Shown here: piece by piece, positions 33,252 through 34,628 of the stretch
Numbering within the stretch: the first letter of the stretch is position 1
How the letters are laid out: the number at the start of each line of letters is the position of its first letter
Assembly: GCA_016870595.1 (NCBI GenBank)
Contig: VGBI01000018.1
Span: 1 to 34,628 of the forward strand
DNA: 34,628 nt
From: Actinomycetota bacterium
Lineage (GTDB): Bacteria; Actinomycetota; Acidimicrobiia; IMCC26256; PALSA-555
Direction of reading: 5' to 3'
Notes under the pieces: generated by a model
The model's database searches: none
The model's input: the letters and a program-made list of their open reading frames with translations, nothing else
What the model was told of the DNA's origin: nothing
Program-made: the position numbers and the translations under genes

Positions 33252-33833
33252 ATGCAGAAGCTCACCGTCGACGACATCCTCGACCTGCGCGCCTACGAGC
33301 GTGAGCGGGCCGAGTTCCGGACCCGGATCATCGCGATGAAGCAGGTCCGGCGCCTCGCACTGGGCGACCTGATGACCGTGGTGTTCGAGAACACCGACAC
33401 CATGCGCTTCCAGATCCAGGAGATGGCCCGGGCCGAGAAGATGCTGCGCGACGAGCAGATCGCGCACGAGGTCGAGACCTACAACGAGCTGCTCCCCGAC
33501 GACGGGCAGCTCGCCGCCACCCTGTTCGTGGAGATCACCGACCCGGACGGCCTGCGCGAGTGGCTCCCCAAGCTGGTCGGGCTCCAGGACCACGTGGCCG
33601 TGGAGGTCGGCGGTGTTGCGTCGCCCGCCCACGAGATCGACGAGGAGCGGCTGACCCGCGAGGACGAGATCACCTCGACCGTCCACTACCTGCGGTTCTC
33701 GTTCACCCCCGAGCAGCGCGCCGCGTTCGCCGCCGGGCCGGTGGTCTTGCGGATCGACCACCCCGCCTACCAGGCCGCGGTCGAGCTCGGGCCCGAGGCC
33801 CGCGCGTCGCTCGCCGCCGACTTCGCCACCTGA
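33252..33833 (+). CDS. DUF3501-family protein
   Basis: This 193-residue soluble protein matches the DUF3501 family of unknown function: [57 protein letters not shown], and [11 protein letters not shown] near the end. In other bacteria DUF3501 genes often sit beside rubrerythrin and a CCG-domain Fe-S protein; here rubrerythrin is present and the Fe-S gene is absent. That suggests a role in the same redox or stress process. The start is ATG at 33252 with AGAGGAGA seven bases upstream. Confidence 0.9.
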   Translation: MQKLTVDDILDLRAYERERAEFRTRIIAMKQVRRLALGDLMTVVFENTDTMRFQIQEMARAEKMLRDEQIAHEVETYNELLPDDGQLAATLFVEITDPDGLREWLPKLVGLQDHVAVEVGGVASPAHEIDEERLTREDEITSTVHYLRFSFTPEQRAAFAAGPVVLRIDHPAYQAAVELGPEARASLAADFAT

Positions 33834-33871
33834 TCGACCACTGATCTTCGCTCCCGCCCGGCCGGTCGGGA

Positions 33872-34628
33872 TCATCCCGGCCCGGCCCGGGCCGGAGCCG
33901 GAGCCGGACCCGCGGCGTGCATCGCCACGCTCGGATCGGCGCCGAGAGCGGCGAGTGCGGGGAGATCGTCGCGGTCGACCAGCCGCAGGCCGGCCGGATG
34001 GTTCGGGTTGCCGAGCAGCAGGCGGCGGCCCTGGGGGGCGAGTTGCCCGTGGTGCTCGACGCACACGGTGGCGAGGTTGGCGATGGCGTCGGGGCCACCC
34101 CACGACGCCGGCCACAGGTGGTGCACCTGGACGCCGTGGCGGCGGTCGCACCCCGGCCACCGGCAGTGACCGTCGCGTTGCCTGACCACCCGCTTGGTCT
34201 TCTCGGACAGCGCCGACTCGGCCCGCCCGGCCGACTGCGGCGTGCCGTCGGCGGCGGTGGTGACCGGCTCGAGCCGGGCCTCGGCCCGCAGCCGGGCGAC
34301 CATCGGGTCGGGGAGCGGGACGCCCCCGACGAGCGCCGGCCCCTCGGGCGGCACGTGCACCAGGAAGTGGGCGCGGTACCCCGTGGTCTGGGCGTGGGGA
34401 TCGTGGTCGCGGGCGATCCGGCAGCACTCGACCAGGGCGTCGGCGCCCCGGTGCTCGCGGGTGTCCCAGGGCTGCCCCTTGGCCGGCCGCATGCGCTCGA
34501 CCAGATCGACCAGCACGGTCTCGACCAGGGCACCGTCGATGTCGGGGAGCGAGAAGCGTCCGTCGAGCATCCCGGTGCGGCGGTTCCACCACCAGCGTAA
34601 CTCGCGGGCGGCTCGGCGGGCCTCGGCC
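33872..34628 (-). CDS. DUF222/HNH endonuclease-domain protein (partial, runs off the right edge)
   Basis: The frame is open from TGA at 33872 to the edge, so the N-terminus is missing. LRWWWNRRTGMLDGRFSLPD is a DUF222 (13E12-repeat) signature. It is followed by an HNH nuclease domain: CRWPGCDRRHGVQVHHLWP, then ANLATVCVEHH, with the paired cysteines and histidines of the metal-binding fold. Such genes are multicopy in actinobacteria and their role is unclear. An internal ATG at 34570 is inside the conserved part and is not the start. A Pro/Ala-rich tail (PAPARAGPG) ends the protein. It is convergent with DUF3501. Confidence 0.9.
   Translation of the reverse strand, partial: AEARRAARELRWWWNRRTGMLDGRFSLPDIDGALVETVLVDLVERMRPAKGQPWDTREHRGADALVECCRIARDHDPHAQTTGYRAHFLVHVPPEGPALVGGVPLPDPMVARLRAEARLEPVTTAADGTPQSAGRAESALSEKTKRVVRQRDGHCRWPGCDRRHGVQVHHLWPASWGGPDAIANLATVCVEHHGQLAPQGRRLLLGNPNHPAGLRLVDRDDLPALAALGADPSVAMHAAGPAPAPARAGPG

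Overview
This is a very GC-rich (roughly 70% or more) actinobacterial chromosome segment. Many genes start with GTG, a few apparently with TTG. A TANNNT-type -10 box lies 6-9 bases upstream of many starts, which points to leaderless transcription. The mix of several acyl-CoA dehydrogenases, CoA-transferases, acyl-CoA ligases, a thiolase/DUF35 pair, a P450 and a DUF222-HNH protein fits the class Acidimicrobiia or a related high-GC actinobacterium. This placement is an inference from gene content only.

Layout. Positions 1-631 hold the N-terminal part of a Pro-rich membrane protein that runs off the left edge. Positions 757-12829 form an acyl-CoA metabolism block: a single-chain CoA-transferase, then on the minus strand citrate synthase, acyl-CoA dehydrogenase, crotonase, CaiB-type CoA-transferase, DUF35 protein and SCP-x-like thiolase, plus a divergent acyl-CoA dehydrogenase and a second dehydrogenase/CoA-ligase pair. 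Positions 12865-25267 carry mixed chromosomal genes: a polytopic GT-C-like membrane protein, a P450, GNAT, an ETHE1-like metallo-hydrolase, a secreted phosphatase-like protein, two SDRs, a small secreted protein, an MFS exporter with an AlkA-like glycosylase, a DUF6624 protein, a frameshifted Rpf-like transglycosylase, and aat. Positions 25246-27205 encode an unknown protein and a ferritin-like diiron protein. Positions 27397-31961 hold an ArsC-family gene with an in-frame TGA, another acyl-CoA dehydrogenase, an acyl-CoA ligase with an altered catalytic lysine, and a divergent KARI-like protein. Positions 32029-33833 look like a peroxide/iron stress module (Fur/PerR regulator, rubrerythrin, DUF3501). 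A partial DUF222-HNH gene runs off the right edge.

The most striking observation is the ArsC-family gene at 27397-27750. Its only in-frame TGA (27430-27432) sits exactly at codon 12, the catalytic cysteine of ArsC, while the rest of the protein, including Arg60, Arg94 and Arg107, is intact and numbered as in E. coli ArsC. A stem-loop with a G in the apical loop begins 11 nt after the TGA. The simplest reading is a selenocysteine-containing arsenate-reductase-like protein. The genome's Sec machinery lies outside this window and cannot be seen.

A second theme is short tandem repeats in intergenic leaders: 11 bp x5, 19 bp x2, 45 bp x3 and 16 bp x8. Three of the four lie immediately upstream of a Shine-Dalgarno sequence, most dramatically before rubrerythrin. 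A third theme is that several lipid-metabolism-type enzymes have lost canonical catalytic residues (thiolase, its DUF35 partner, crotonase, one acyl-CoA ligase, the KARI-like protein), so textbook functions should not be transferred to them.
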